A stretch of 64,000 nt of DNA from Micromonospora aurantiaca ATCC 27029 (GTDB lineage: Bacteria; Actinomycetota; Actinomycetes; Mycobacteriales; Micromonosporaceae): NCBI RefSeq assembly GCF_000145235.1, contig NC_014391.1:558001-622000 (forward strand). The letters run 5' to 3'. Position numbers and translations under genes: made by a program. The notes below the pieces were generated by a model. The model was not told the DNA's origin, searched no databases, and saw only the letters and a list, made by a program, of their open reading frames with translations. Of this stretch, positions 17,559-26,185 are shown in pieces (the stretch's first letter is position 1; each line of letters begins with the position of its first letter).

Positions 17559-18587
17559 TCAGAGCATCGACATGTGGACGTGGTCGGTGTGGTTCGAGGG
17601 TCCGCTGTACGAACTCCAGCCGGTGGCCGGGAACCAGATCTGCCGGTTCCAGATGACGTAGTAGATGCCCAGCCGGTCGGCGTTGCGGATGAGGAAGGCG
17701 GCCACCTCGTTGCCGTACCGGCGGGTGTCGTTGTTGTGCCAGGGCGCGAAGCCGCTGTTCTGGAGCGACCAGTCGCACGCCTTGCCCTTGGGGTGCTCCC
17801 ACGGCCCGCCGGGCCGGTAGCAGCCCACGAAGCGCTTGAAGCCCGCGCGCCGGACCTCCTTGTACGCGTGCAGCGTGCGCGGCGTGACGCAGCCCGAGGT
17901 GGTCGGGTCGTCCTCGCTGCACGACTCCGCCTTCCACCCGCCGTCGGCGGTGCGGCCGGGGCCGATCTTGGCGACCGGTGAGGTGGCGGAGACCAGGCCG
18001 CCGGTGAAGCCGAGACCGCCGACGAGCTTCAGCGCGCGCTCGGCCTGCACCTTCTCGCGCTCCATCGCGTTCTTCTGCTTCTCCTGCTCGCGCACCTCGG
18101 CGTCGAGCGCGATCTTGGCCTGCTCGGCGCGGGTCTTGACCGCGTTGATGGCGGCCAGGCGCTGCGCGTTGAGGAGGTTCAGCTCGTCCAGGGCGTTGAC
18201 CCGGCGGACGAACGAGTCGGGTGAGTTGCTCTCCAGCAGCATGGCCATCGCGCCCATCCGGCCGGTCCGGTAGGACTGGGCAGCGAGCTGGTTGACCTGC
18301 GGGCTGAGCGCTTCGAGCTCGGCCTGTGCCGTCTTCACCTCGGCCGCCAGCCGCCGCTGGCGGTCCTGGGACTTGGCGAGCTTCGCCTTGGCCTGGAGGA
18401 AGGCCCGGTTGGCGGCGTCGATCGCCTCGGTGATGAGCGGCGGTTCGCCGTCCTCCTCGTGTCCCGAGGGGTTGCCGGGGGCCGCCGCGGTGGGGGCCGC
18501 GGTCGCCGGGGTCGGCCCGGCCAGCACGGCCAGCGAGGCCAGCACGGCCACCACGGGTGTCAGCCAGCGGCGCAGGGGTGCCGTCAC
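17559..18587 (-). CDS. Secreted coiled-coil cell-wall protein under c-di-AMP riboswitch control
   Basis: 342 residues. Signal peptide (about 1-30, VVAVLASLAVLAGPTPATA), then a long coiled coil at about 55-190 (FLQAKAKLAKSQDRQRRLAA and onwards) like the N-terminal regions of actinobacterial and streptococcal peptidoglycan-hydrolase proteins. A C-terminal globular domain (about 230-342) has CVTPRTLHAYKEVRRAGF, a paired cysteine pattern, GKACDWS and ends in NHTDHVHMSML. That H-x-D-H-x-H ending is typical of an extracellular domain common in secreted actinobacterial wall proteins. Enzymatic activity is not proven by sequence. Its leader RNA carries a c-di-AMP aptamer, a common arrangement for actinobacterial wall-remodelling genes. 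Confidence 0.85.
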   Translation of the reverse strand: MTAPLRRWLTPVVAVLASLAVLAGPTPATAAPTAAAPGNPSGHEEDGEPPLITEAIDAANRAFLQAKAKLAKSQDRQRRLAAEVKTAQAELEALSPQVNQLAAQSYRTGRMGAMAMLLESNSPDSFVRRVNALDELNLLNAQRLAAINAVKTRAEQAKIALDAEVREQEKQKNAMEREKVQAERALKLVGGLGFTGGLVSATSPVAKIGPGRTADGGWKAESCSEDDPTTSGCVTPRTLHAYKEVRRAGFKRFVGCYRPGGPWEHPKGKACDWSLQNSGFAPWHNNDTRRYGNEVAAFLIRNADRLGIYYVIWNRQIWFPATGWSSYSGPSNHTDHVHMSML

Positions 18588-18604
18588 AGTGTTCCCTTCC
18601 GTCG

Positions 18605-18760
18605 GCCGCCGACCGGGTTAGCTGACGGGTTCGGGACGGAAGTGGCCCCTACCGCTGTCGCGGATTCACCCCATGTACCTGGTTCCCCGGTTCGCCCGCA
18701 GGCGATTGGGCGGCGGCACCGCTGGCGCCGGTGCGCGCCTTCGGCGGTGACCGGCAGCGA
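18605..18760 (-). promoter_or_regulatory. c-di-AMP (ydaO/yuaA) riboswitch
   Basis: Read on the minus strand, the leader of the secreted wall-protein gene contains the conserved ydaO aptamer blocks in order: GGGGAACC (18681-18688), GGGGTGAATCC (18662-18672), and CCCGAACCCGTCAGCTAAC (18617-18635), followed by CCGGTCGGC. Upstream hairpin-forming segments (GCCGGTCACCGCC, GCGCGCACCGGCGCC) complete a ~150-base aptamer. In actinobacteria this class sits upstream of wall hydrolase and resuscitation genes and turns expression off when c-di-AMP is high. The aptamer ends about 17 bases before the start codon at 18587. Boundaries are approximate. Confidence 0.9.
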
Positions 18761-18876
18761 GGTTACCTGACAGCACTCCTGAGGATCTACGTCCGGAAGC
18801 CGACCAATAGCGAGATTTCGCCGTGGCGCACCGTGACCAGCGTCGCGTTTGAAATCGATGGTCACGCTGCGGAGTG

Positions 18877-20151
18877 TCACCATGCGGCCTCCGTACTCTT
18901 CCCGCCGCCCAGGGCCTCCAGCGCGTCGTCGCGTCCGGCCGGCGGCCGGGCCGCGGGTGGCGCCGGCTCCGCGCCGCGCGAGCGCCGCCCGGCGGTGGTC
19001 ACGATCGCGGCCAGTCCGGTCGTCAGCGGTACGGCGGCGATCAGGCCGAGCGTCGCCACCGCGCTGCGGACGATCTCCTGGGCGAGGAACTCGCTGGTGA
19101 GGATCTCACTCACCGGGCGGGAGTCGGCAACCAGGAGGAGCAGCAGCGGCAGCGAGGCGCCCGCGTACGCCAGCACGATGGTGTTGACGGTGGATGCGAT
19201 GTGGGCCCGGCCGACCCGGGTCGCCGCCCGGTAGAGCTGCCGCCGGGACAGTCCGGGGTTGGCGTGCGCCAGTTCGGTGACGGTGGCCGCCTGGGTGACT
19301 GTGACGTCGTCCAGCACGCCCAGCGAGCCGATGATGATGCCGGCCAGCAGCAGCCCGTGCAGGTCCACGTCGCCCTGGAACATGGACAGCGTGGTGGCGT
19401 CCTCGCTGCCGAAGCCGGTCAGGTGGGTGGCGGACGTGGCGAGCAGGCCGAGCACGCCGGTGACCACCAGGCTGCCGAGCGTGCCGAGCACCGCGACCGA
19501 CGTCTGCGCGGTGATCCCGTGGGTCAGGTAGAGCACCACGAACATGATCAACGCGGCGCCCACGATCGCGACCAGCAGCGGCGGCTGGCCGGCGCCGATG
19601 CCCGGCAGCACGAAGCCGAGGAGGATGGCGAAGCTGGCCACCAGGCCGCCGAGCGCGGCGAGCCCGCGCCACCGGCCGAACGCCACGATCGCGGCGGCGA
19701 ACAGCACCATCAGCCAGATCAGCGGCGTGCCGCGCTGGTGCTCGGCGATGTTGTAGGACTTCACCGCCGGGTCGGCCGGGTCGGTCAGCTCGACCAGGAC
19801 GACCTCGTCTCCGACCGCGACCCGGGGTGCGCCCGGCCCGGCCGGGATCGGCGTCTCGACCTGCCGGCCCGCGTCCGGGCCCTGCTCGGCGGTGACCGTC
19901 ACCGTGCCGCAGGGGCCACCCCCGCCCTCCGGGGCCTCCGGGGTCGGCGGGCAGGGCTCGGTGACCACCCGGGTCACGGTGCCGTGGTAGCGGGGGACGT
20001 CAGCGCCGCCGACCGGCTCCCGGTCCTGCCCGGGCCAGAGCACCAGCGCCGCGATCACTGTGAGCGCGAACAGCGGCACCACCACGGCGACGAGCAGCCG
20101 TCGTACGCCCGGCGGCGCGGCGGGTGCGGGGCGGGTGTGGTCGGCACCCAT
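18877..20151 (-). CDS. YibE/F-family membrane protein
   Basis: 424 residues. One N-terminal helix (about 18-40), an extracytoplasmic beta-rich segment (YHGTVTRVV..., TVTVTAEQGP) and then seven or so membrane helices with the family pattern GSLGVLDDVTVTQAATV and ASTVNTIVLAYAGASLPLLL. YibE/F proteins are of unknown molecular function but are widespread in Firmicutes and actinobacteria. The gene stands alone on this strand; its 3' end faces the riboswitch region of the next minus-strand gene. Family call is firm, role unknown. Confidence 0.88.
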   Translation of the reverse strand: MGADHTRPAPAAPPGVRRLLVAVVVPLFALTVIAALVLWPGQDREPVGGADVPRYHGTVTRVVTEPCPPTPEAPEGGGGPCGTVTVTAEQGPDAGRQVETPIPAGPGAPRVAVGDEVVLVELTDPADPAVKSYNIAEHQRGTPLIWLMVLFAAAIVAFGRWRGLAALGGLVASFAILLGFVLPGIGAGQPPLLVAIVGAALIMFVVLYLTHGITAQTSVAVLGTLGSLVVTGVLGLLATSATHLTGFGSEDATTLSMFQGDVDLHGLLLAGIIIGSLGVLDDVTVTQAATVTELAHANPGLSRRQLYRAATRVGRAHIASTVNTIVLAYAGASLPLLLLLVADSRPVSEILTSEFLAQEIVRSAVATLGLIAAVPLTTGLAAIVTTAGRRSRGAEPAPPAARPPAGRDDALEALGGGKSTEAAW

Positions 20152-20313
20152 GGCGTCTCTCCCAACGGTCGCGGCGACGCCTGGTCCGCCGGACCGGTCT
20201 GGTCACCCGGCCGGCGCGGACGTGTCGACCACGTCCGGGTCGTCGCCCGGCCATGGTAGACAGCCCGGCCGGCCGCTCCCGGGCGGCGCGACCGGTGACG
20301 CGCCCCGCTCGGG

Positions 20314-20523
20314 TCAGGCCAGGCCCGCCCGGCGCCGCCGGTACTCGTCCTCGTCGATCTCGCCGCGGGCGTACCGCTCGTCCAGGATGCGCCGGGCCGT
20401 CGTCGGGCCCAGATACTGCGGGCCGGTCCACCGCACGGCCGCCCAGACGAGCCCCGCCAGCACCCCGAGCACCAGCAGGGACCAGATCCACATCCAGCCC
20501 ATCATCGGGCTCTGCCACATCAT
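20314..20523 (-). CDS. Small SHOCT-domain membrane protein
   Basis: 69 residues: a Met/Trp-rich N-terminus (MMWQSPMMGWMWIWSLL), one membrane helix, and a C-terminal SHOCT domain (ILDERYARGEIDEDEYRRR). SHOCT domains are short oligomerisation modules at protein ends. The Met-rich N-terminus and the position downstream of csoR on the same strand hint at a link to copper; that link is inference. Confidence 0.8.
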   Translation of the reverse strand: MMWQSPMMGWMWIWSLLVLGVLAGLVWAAVRWTGPQYLGPTTARRILDERYARGEIDEDEYRRRRAGLA

Positions 20524-20649
20524 CGGGCCGCCCTCCGTCCGTCGCCGCGGGTCCGCCGGTCCGGCCTGCCCGCCACTTCGACGGTACGTCCGCCCGGGCG
20601 CGTCGGCACGGGTCGATGTGCCCTGGTCCTGAGGGCCGGAGGTCCCCGC

Positions 20650-20949
20650 TCAGCCGCGCTTCATCAGGCGCCCGACGGCGGCCATCATCTCGGTCGCCAT
20701 CTCGTCGGCCCGGCCCTCGGCGGCGCCCTCGTGCATGCAGTGCCGGGCGTGGCCGTCGAGCAGGCCCAGGCCGACCTTGTCCAGCGCCGCCTGGATGGCC
20801 GAGATCTGGGTCAGCACGTCGATGCAGTAACGGTCGTCCTCGACCATCTTCTCGATGCCACGGACCTGGCCCTCGATCCGGCGGAGCCGGGCGAGGAGTT
20901 GGTCCTTGCTGGCGGTGTAGCCCCGGGTCGGGCTGGACGGCGCGGTCAT
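20650..20949 (-). CDS. csoR: CsoR-family copper-sensing repressor
   Basis: 99 residues of the all-helical CsoR/RcnR family. The copper ligands match the mycobacterial pattern in spacing: Cys42 (YCIDVLTQ), His67 and Cys71 (GHARHC), 25 and 4 residues apart as in the known C-H-C site. It also has the conserved RLRRIEGQVRGIEKM helix. Without copper it should bind the two GC-centred operators in the 80-base gap to copZ and repress both directions; Cu(I) binding releases it. It is divergent from the copper-handling operon. Confidence 0.93.
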   Translation of the reverse strand: MTAPSSPTRGYTASKDQLLARLRRIEGQVRGIEKMVEDDRYCIDVLTQISAIQAALDKVGLGLLDGHARHCMHEGAAEGRADEMATEMMAAVGRLMKRG

Positions 20950-20965
20950 GAAACCGAGGATAGCG

Positions 20966-21012
20966 TACCCCTCGGGGGTATGCTAACGTTCGGGACGTAC
21001 CCCTGGGGGGTA
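20966..21012. promoter_or_regulatory. Two tandem CsoR operators
   Basis: Two near-palindromes of the CsoR type, TACCCCTCGGGGGTA (20966-20980) and TACCCCTGGGGGGTA (20998-21012), lie 32 bases apart centre to centre, about three helical turns, between csoR and copZ. Both match the G-tract, pseudo-inverted-repeat form known for CsoR. The spacing fits repression of both divergent promoters. Confidence 0.85.
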
Positions 21013-21029
21013 TCAGATCGGAGGGCGAG

Positions 21030-21236
21030 ATGGAGACCACCTACCAGGTGAACGGCATGACCTGCGGGCACTGCGTCAACTCGGTGAGCACCGAGCTGAG
21101 CGCACTTCCGGGCGTCACCGACGTCCAGGTCGACCTGGCCGGCGGCCGGGTCACCGTCACCAGTCAGAACCCGCTGGACGTGGACACGGTCCGCGCGGCG
21201 GTCGACGAGGCCGGTTACGACCTCGTCGGTGTGTGA
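21030..21236 (+). CDS. copZ: Copper chaperone CopZ
   Basis: 68 residues forming a single heavy-metal-associated (HMA) domain with the metal-binding motif GMTCGHC at residues 9-15. It follows the CsoR operators closely; a GGAGGGCGAG ribosome site is visible. CopZ carries Cu(I) in the cytosol to the CopA ATPase encoded two genes downstream. There are no extra domains. Confidence 0.92.
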   Translation: METTYQVNGMTCGHCVNSVSTELSALPGVTDVQVDLAGGRVTVTSQNPLDVDTVRAAVDEAGYDLVGV

Positions 21237-21272
21237 CGGGTCCGGCGGACCCGCGACAACCGAGGAGACACC

Positions 21273-22253
21273 ATGAACACGGCGACGAAGCTCAGCGGCT
21301 TCGCGCTCGGCCTCGTGGCGGTGTTCGGCGCGGCGTACGGGATCGGCAACCTGACCGATCCCGTCGCCCCGGCCGCCGAGACCCGACACGACGACACCGA
21401 CAGCGACCACGGGGCCGGCGACACCGGCCACGGTGACGAGAGCCAGGCGGGCGGCGCCTCCGCGCACCTGCCCGGCGGGCTGCTCGTCTCCGAGCGCGGC
21501 TACACGTTCCAGCCCGCCGGCGCCCCGGCCGGGCAGTTCGCCTTCCGGATCACCGGCCCGGACGGCGCGCCGGTCACCCGCTTCGAGGTGGCCCACGACA
21601 AGCGCATGCACCTGATCGTCGCCCGCCGGGACCTCTCCGGGTTCCGGCACGTCCATCCGGAGATGACCGGCGACGGCACCTGGCGGGTCGCCTCACCGCT
21701 CGGCGGCCCCGGCGTCTGGCGGGCGTTCGCCGACTTCACCCCCGAAGGCGGCGAGCCGCTGACCCTCGGCCTGGACGTCACGGTCCCCGGCGAGCTGACC
21801 GCCCGGCCGCTGCCGGCACCGGCGACCAGCACCACCGTCGACGGCTACACGGTCACCCTGACCGGCACGCCGGAGCCGGGCCGCACCAGCCGGCTCACGC
21901 TCTCCGTCAGCCGTGACGGGCGGCCGGTCACCGACCTCGCGCCCTACCTCGGCGCGTACGGGCACCTGGTGGCGCTGCGGCAGGGCGACCTGGCGTACCT
22001 GCACGTGCACCCGGAGGGCACGCCCGGCGACGGGCGCACACCGGCCGGGCCGGCGATCACGTTCGCCGCCGAGGTGCCCTCGGCCGGGGCGTACCGTCTC
22101 TACCTGGACTTCCGGCACGGCGACGCGGTGCACACCGCCGAGTTCACCGTCCTGGCCGGCGACCAGACCGCGCCGGTGCCCACCGCGCCGGCACCCACCA
22201 CCGCACCGACCCCGGACGCCGGACACGGCACCCCGGGTCACGGGCACAGTTGA
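21273..22253 (+). CDS. Secreted/anchored His-rich protein of the copper operon
   Basis: 326 residues. An N-terminal hydrophobic signal or anchor ([17 protein letters not shown]) is followed by a His/Asp-rich linker ([20 protein letters not shown]) and a beta-rich domain. That domain has two similar segments with conserved histidines: [20 protein letters not shown] and [20 protein letters not shown]. The tail ends in HGTPGHGHS. His-rich ends and paired H-x-H motifs suggest a metal-binding extracytoplasmic protein. It lies between copZ and copA in one transcript, so a copper-buffering or delivery role is likely, though not demonstrated. Confidence 0.75.
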   Translation: MNTATKLSGFALGLVAVFGAAYGIGNLTDPVAPAAETRHDDTDSDHGAGDTGHGDESQAGGASAHLPGGLLVSERGYTFQPAGAPAGQFAFRITGPDGAPVTRFEVAHDKRMHLIVARRDLSGFRHVHPEMTGDGTWRVASPLGGPGVWRAFADFTPEGGEPLTLGLDVTVPGELTARPLPAPATSTTVDGYTVTLTGTPEPGRTSRLTLSVSRDGRPVTDLAPYLGAYGHLVALRQGDLAYLHVHPEGTPGDGRTPAGPAITFAAEVPSAGAYRLYLDFRHGDAVHTAEFTVLAGDQTAPVPTAPAPTTAPTPDAGHGTPGHGHS

Positions 22254-22270
22254 GCGCCGGAGGTGCCGCG

Positions 22271-24526
22271 ATGACTGCCACGGGAAAGGCGCTGCCCACC
22301 GCGCCGAACCTGATCGAACTGGCGATCGGCGGGATGACCTGCGCGTCCTGCGCCGCCCGGATCGAGAAGAAGCTCAACCGGATGGACGGCGTCGAGGCGA
22401 CGGTGAACTACGCCACCGAGAAGGCCACCGTCCGGTACGCCGACGACATCGCGCCGGCCGACCTGATCGCCACCGTCGAGAAGACCGGCTACACCGCTGT
22501 GGTGCCGCCGCCGCCCGAGCAGGCGGAGGCGGCAGCGGCCGGGGAGCCGGTGGACGAGCTGCGCACCGCGCGTACCCGGCTCTGGGTCTCCGCCGTGCTC
22601 ACCTTGCCGGTGATCGTGCTCGCCATGGTTCCGGCCTGGCAGTTCGACTACTGGCAGTGGGCCTCGCTCACCCTGGCCGCCCCGGTGGTGGTCTGGGGCG
22701 GGCTGCCGTTCCACCGCGCCGCGCTGATCAACCTGCGGCACGGCGCGGCGACCATGGACACGCTCGTCTCGCTCGGCACGCTGGCCGCGTTCGGCTGGTC
22801 GCTCTGGGCGCTGTTCCTCGGCGACGCCGGCATGCCCGGGATGAAGCACCCGTTCAGCCTCGACATCACCCGCGGCGACGGTGCCGGCAACATCTACCTG
22901 GAGGCCGCCGCCGGGGTGACCGTGTTCATCCTGGCCGGGCGGTACTTCGAGGCGCGCTCCAAGCGCACCGCCGGGTCGGCGCTGCGCGCCCTGCTCGAAC
23001 TCGGCGCCAAGGACGTGGCGGTGCTGCGCGACGGGCAGGAGACCCGGATCCCGGTCGGCCGGCTCGCGGTCGGGGACCGGTTCGTGGTCCGGCCCGGCGA
23101 GAAGATCGCCACGGACGGTGTGGTCGAGGAGGGCACGTCCGCAGTCGACGCCAGCATGCTCACCGGCGAGTCGGTGCCGGTCGAGGTGGGCCAGGGCGAC
23201 GCCGTGGTCGGCGCCACGGTGAACGCGGGCGGCCGCCTGGTGGTCCGCGCCACCCGGGTCGGCGGGGACACCCAGCTCGCCCAGATGGCGCGACTCGTGG
23301 AGCAGGCACAGACCGGCAAGGCGGCGGTGCAGCGGCTCGCCGACCGGATCTCCGGCGTCTTCGTGCCGATCGTGATCGCGCTGGCCGCCGGCACGCTCGG
23401 CTGGTGGCTCGGCACCGGCTCCGGGCCGACCGCCGCGTTCACCGCCGCGGTGGCCGTCCTGATCATCGCCTGCCCGTGCGCGCTCGGCCTGGCCACCCCG
23501 ACCGCGCTGCTCGTCGGCACCGGGCGGGGCGCGCAGCTCGGCGTGCTGATCAAGGGGCCGGAGGTGCTGGAGTCCACCCGCCGGGTCGACACAGTGGTGC
23601 TGGACAAGACCGGTACCGTCACCACCGGCCGGATGGCGCTGGCCGAGGTGCTGCCCGCCGACGGCGAGGACGCCGACGAACTGCTCCGGGTGGCCGGTGC
23701 GCTGGAGGCCGCCTCCGAGCACCCGATCGCGCGGGCCGTCGCCGAAGCCGCGGCCGAGGCCGGACCGCTGCCTCCGGTCGGCGAGTTCGCCAACGCCGAA
23801 GGGCTGGGCGTGACCGGCACCGTCGACGGCCGGACCGTGGTGGTCGGCCGGGCCCGGCTGCTGCGGGAGCGGGGTCTCGACGTACCCGAGGAGGTCGAGC
23901 GGGCCGCGACCGGCGCGGAGGCCGCCGGGCGGACGGCGATCCTGGCCGGCTGGGACGGGCGGGCCCGGGGCGTGCTCGCGGTGGCCGACGCGGTGAAGCC
24001 GACCAGCCGGGCTGCTGTCGCGCGGCTGCGTGAGCTGGGCCTGAAGCCGGTGCTGCTCACCGGCGACAACACCACTGTGGCGAAGGCGGTGGCGGCCGAG
24101 GTCGGCATCGACGAGGTGATCGCGGAGGTGCTGCCCGCCGACAAGGTCGACGTGGTCGAGCGGCTCCAGCGGGAGGGCCGCGTGGTCGCCATGGTCGGCG
24201 ACGGGGTGAACGACGCCGCCGCGCTGGCCCGGGCCGATCTCGGGCTGGCCATGGGCACCGGCACGGACGCGGCCATCGAGGCGGCCGACCTGACGCTGGT
24301 CCGGGGCGACCTGATGGCCGCCGCGGACGCCATCCGGCTCTCCCGGCGGACGCTGGCGATCATCAAGGGCAACCTGTTCTGGGCGTTCGCCTACAACGTC
24401 GCGGCGCTGCCGCTGGCGGCGGCCGGACTGCTCAACCCGATGCTCGCCGGGGCGGCCATGGCGTTCTCGTCGGTGTTCGTGGTGGGCAACAGCCTGCGGC
24501 TGCGGAGCTTCCGCCCGATCGGGTGA
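22271..24526 (+). CDS. copA: Cu(I)-exporting P1B-type ATPase CopA
   Basis: 751 residues. I chose the ATG at 22271 (GGAGGTG just upstream) over a TTG at 22250. An N-terminal HMA domain has GMTCASC with Cys24 and Cys27. The membrane metal site is CPC at 401-403 ([12 protein letters not shown]). The phosphorylated Asp445 lies in DKTGT, followed by the HP locus (SEHPIARA) and the hinge [14 protein letters not shown]. These are the marks of a class-1 copper exporter. Its neighbours csoR and copZ complete a standard copper-resistance unit. Confidence 0.95.
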   Translation: MTATGKALPTAPNLIELAIGGMTCASCAARIEKKLNRMDGVEATVNYATEKATVRYADDIAPADLIATVEKTGYTAVVPPPPEQAEAAAAGEPVDELRTARTRLWVSAVLTLPVIVLAMVPAWQFDYWQWASLTLAAPVVVWGGLPFHRAALINLRHGAATMDTLVSLGTLAAFGWSLWALFLGDAGMPGMKHPFSLDITRGDGAGNIYLEAAAGVTVFILAGRYFEARSKRTAGSALRALLELGAKDVAVLRDGQETRIPVGRLAVGDRFVVRPGEKIATDGVVEEGTSAVDASMLTGESVPVEVGQGDAVVGATVNAGGRLVVRATRVGGDTQLAQMARLVEQAQTGKAAVQRLADRISGVFVPIVIALAAGTLGWWLGTGSGPTAAFTAAVAVLIIACPCALGLATPTALLVGTGRGAQLGVLIKGPEVLESTRRVDTVVLDKTGTVTTGRMALAEVLPADGEDADELLRVAGALEAASEHPIARAVAEAAAEAGPLPPVGEFANAEGLGVTGTVDGRTVVVGRARLLRERGLDVPEEVERAATGAEAAGRTAILAGWDGRARGVLAVADAVKPTSRAAVARLRELGLKPVLLTGDNTTVAKAVAAEVGIDEVIAEVLPADKVDVVERLQREGRVVAMVGDGVNDAAALARADLGLAMGTGTDAAIEAADLTLVRGDLMAAADAIRLSRRTLAIIKGNLFWAFAYNVAALPLAAAGLLNPMLAGAAMAFSSVFVVGNSLRLRSFRPIG

Positions 24527-24529
24527 GGG

Positions 24530-24555
24530 GATTGAGCCGACGGCCGACGGGGTAA
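24530..24555 (+). promoter_or_regulatory. Candidate general-stress (SigB-type) promoter for csbD
   Basis: GATT (24530-24533), a 16-base spacer, then GGGTAA (24550-24555), 39 bases before the csbD ATG. This fits the actinobacterial GNNT-N14/16-GGGTA-type general stress promoter. csbD genes are stress-sigma targets in Bacillus, which adds weight. Confidence 0.45.
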
Positions 24556-24593
24556 CCAGTTGTCGTCAGGCAACCGCATCAGTGGAGGTCATC

Positions 24594-24767
24594 ATGGGTC
24601 TGGACGACAAGATCGACAACGCTTCCCAGGACACCGCGGGCAAGGTCAAGGAGGGCGTCGGCCGGGCGACCGACAACGAGCGCCTCGAGGCCGAGGGCCG
24701 CAACGACCAGGCGGGCGCCAAGCTCAAGCAGGCCGGCGAGAAGATCAAGGACGCCTTCAAGAGCTGA
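24594..24767 (+). CDS. CsbD-family stress protein
   Basis: 57 residues from the ATG at 24594 (GGAGG upstream). The sequence is highly charged and helical, GLDDKIDNASQDTAGKVKEG then KLKQAGEKIKDAFKS, as in the CsbD family of small general-stress proteins. The molecular function is unknown. A stress-type promoter lies just upstream and a strong hairpin just downstream, so it forms its own transcription unit. Confidence 0.88.
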   Translation: MGLDDKIDNASQDTAGKVKEGVGRATDNERLEAEGRNDQAGAKLKQAGEKIKDAFKS

Positions 24768-24788
24768 GTACGCGACGCACACACGCCA

Positions 24789-24814
24789 CCGGGTCGGCCC
24801 ACGGGCCGGCCCGG
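24789..24814. terminator. Terminator after csbD
   Basis: A 12-base stem with one G-T pair (24789-24800 with 24803-24814, CCGGGTCGGCCC against GGGCCGGCCCGG). It lies 22 bases after the csbD stop and ahead of the toxin cassette. Confidence 0.65.
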
Positions 24815-24942
24815 AGTGCTGTGTACGGACGGTGACGATCCCGAGTGGCGGATGCCACCGTCCACATCGATCCGGCGGGACCACCGGGATCGGCTCCGGT
24901 GCATAGGATGCGAGGCGACCTCGAATGCGGAGGAGCTCCTCG

Positions 24943-25359
24943 ATGGCCGATCCCGCCGACCCGTCCGGCTTCGGCCGGGTGCTGTCCGAAACCATGGCCG
25001 CGCTCCAGCGGCAGACCGATGCGGGCGAGCAGGTGGCACCGCCGGAAGGCGTCGGTGAGGCCGCAGACGGCCTGATCCGGGTCACCGCCGGCCCACCCGG
25101 ACAGGTCACCGGGCTGACGCTCGACCCCCGTGTGATGCGGATGGCCAGCGAGGCCCTCGCCGAGGAGATCGAAGCTGCGGTCAACGCCGCGCTCGCCGAC
25201 CTGCGGGAGCAGGCCGCCACCGCCCCCGGCGAGGTCGACCTGGGCTCGCTCGGTGAGCAACTGCGCCGCATCCAGGCCGACGCGGGGCGCCAGTTCAGCA
25301 TGTTCACCGACGCTCTGATGCAGGCCCAGGACCGGCTCGCCCGCCAGGACGGGCGCTGA
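24943..25359 (+). CDS. YbaB/EbfC-family protein of the toxin cassette
   Basis: 138 residues from the ATG at 24943, which follows GGAGGAGCTC. The helix-strand-helix pattern of YbaB is recognisable (MAALQRQTDAGEQVAPP, then ADGLIRVTAGPPGQVTGLTL, then ASEALAEEIEAAVNAALADL). Its stop overlaps the next ATG (ATGA-type junction). YbaB-like proteins next to WXG genes, such as EspL in mycobacteria, are linked to type VII substrate handling. A paralogue precedes the WXG genes of the main ESX locus at 12383. Confidence 0.75.
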   Translation: MADPADPSGFGRVLSETMAALQRQTDAGEQVAPPEGVGEAADGLIRVTAGPPGQVTGLTLDPRVMRMASEALAEEIEAAVNAALADLREQAATAPGEVDLGSLGEQLRRIQADAGRQFSMFTDALMQAQDRLARQDGR

Positions 25360-25682
25360 TGCCGGTCGAGGTCGATCCGGAGCGGCTGGGTGCCTCCGGG
25401 GCGGCGCTGGACGGCGTCGCCACCCGGTTCGGTGCGGCGTTGACCGCCTTCCGGGCCGAGCTGGCCGGCTTCGGCCGTCCCTGGGGGGCCGACGACATCG
25501 GCTCACTGATCGGCGCCGCCCACGACGAGGTCTCCGCGTTCGCGTTCGAGTGCTTCGACAGCGCGCTCGACGAGATCGCCGCCGCCGGCGCCGACCTCGG
25601 CAGGATGGCCGTCCGCTACGCCGAGACCGAGGCGGCCATCACCCGCAACCTCGACGGCCTGCGGCGGAAGCTGGGAGGCTGA
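25359..25682 (+). CDS. WXG100-like protein of the toxin cassette
   Basis: 107 residues, all helical, with the turn FGRPWGADDIGSLIG at about residue 42 in place of W-x-G. This W-G variant is common in WXG proteins that accompany polymorphic toxins in actinobacteria. It starts on the last base of the YbaB stop. It most likely pairs with the secretion domain encoded next, as WXG partners do. No signal peptide. Confidence 0.75.
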   Translation: MPVEVDPERLGASGAALDGVATRFGAALTAFRAELAGFGRPWGADDIGSLIGAAHDEVSAFAFECFDSALDEIAAAGADLGRMAVRYAETEAAITRNLDGLRRKLGG

Positions 25683-25684
25683 GC

Positions 25685-26179
25685 ATGGGCATGGAGCTAC
25701 CCGGCGAGCTGCGGTCGCTGCTCGGCGTCCTCGGCTACACCTGGCCCGAGGCGGACGAGACCAAACTCTTCGAGATGGGCAACGCCTGGATCGGGTTCTC
25801 CGGCACCCTCTCCGGCGTGGTCACCGAGGCGAACACCGGCGCCGCGACGGTCTGGACCCAGCACACCGGTCAGGACATCACCGCGTTCCAGAGCTGGTGG
25901 AACAAGGAGGACAGCCCGGCCGACAGCCTGCGCGACGGTGTCACCGCCGCCGTCCTGACCGGGACCGGCCTGATCATCTGCGGCGCGATCGTGCTCGCCC
26001 TCAAGGTCGCCGTCATCGTGCAACTGGTCGTCCTGGCCATCCAGATCGCCCAGGCGATCGCCACCGCGGCTGTCACCTTCGGTGCCTCGCTGCTGGAGAT
26101 CCCGATCTTCCATGCGCTGGCCCGGACCATCGTCGGCAACCTCGTCCAGGAAGCCCTCTGGAAACTCGTCGACGGGTGA
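25685..26179 (+). CDS. WXG100-like secretion domain of a type VII polymorphic toxin, separated from its toxin by a stop codon
   Basis: 164 residues opening GMELPGELRSLLGVLGYTWP then EADETKLFEMGNAW, the typical start of the large WXG100-like domain found at the N-terminus of actinobacterial polymorphic toxins. A hydrophobic pair of helices follows (GTGLIICGAIVLALKVAVIV and further). In related proteins this domain continues directly into a C-terminal toxin. Here it ends at TGA 26177-26179, only two codons before the ATG of an in-frame EndoU gene. Either the fusion has been split by a nonsense change, or the two halves work as separate chains. It starts two bases after the WXG partner's stop. 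Confidence 0.75.
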   Translation: MGMELPGELRSLLGVLGYTWPEADETKLFEMGNAWIGFSGTLSGVVTEANTGAATVWTQHTGQDITAFQSWWNKEDSPADSLRDGVTAAVLTGTGLIICGAIVLALKVAVIVQLVVLAIQIAQAIATAAVTFGASLLEIPIFHALARTIVGNLVQEALWKLVDG

Positions 26180-26185
26180 GGTGAC

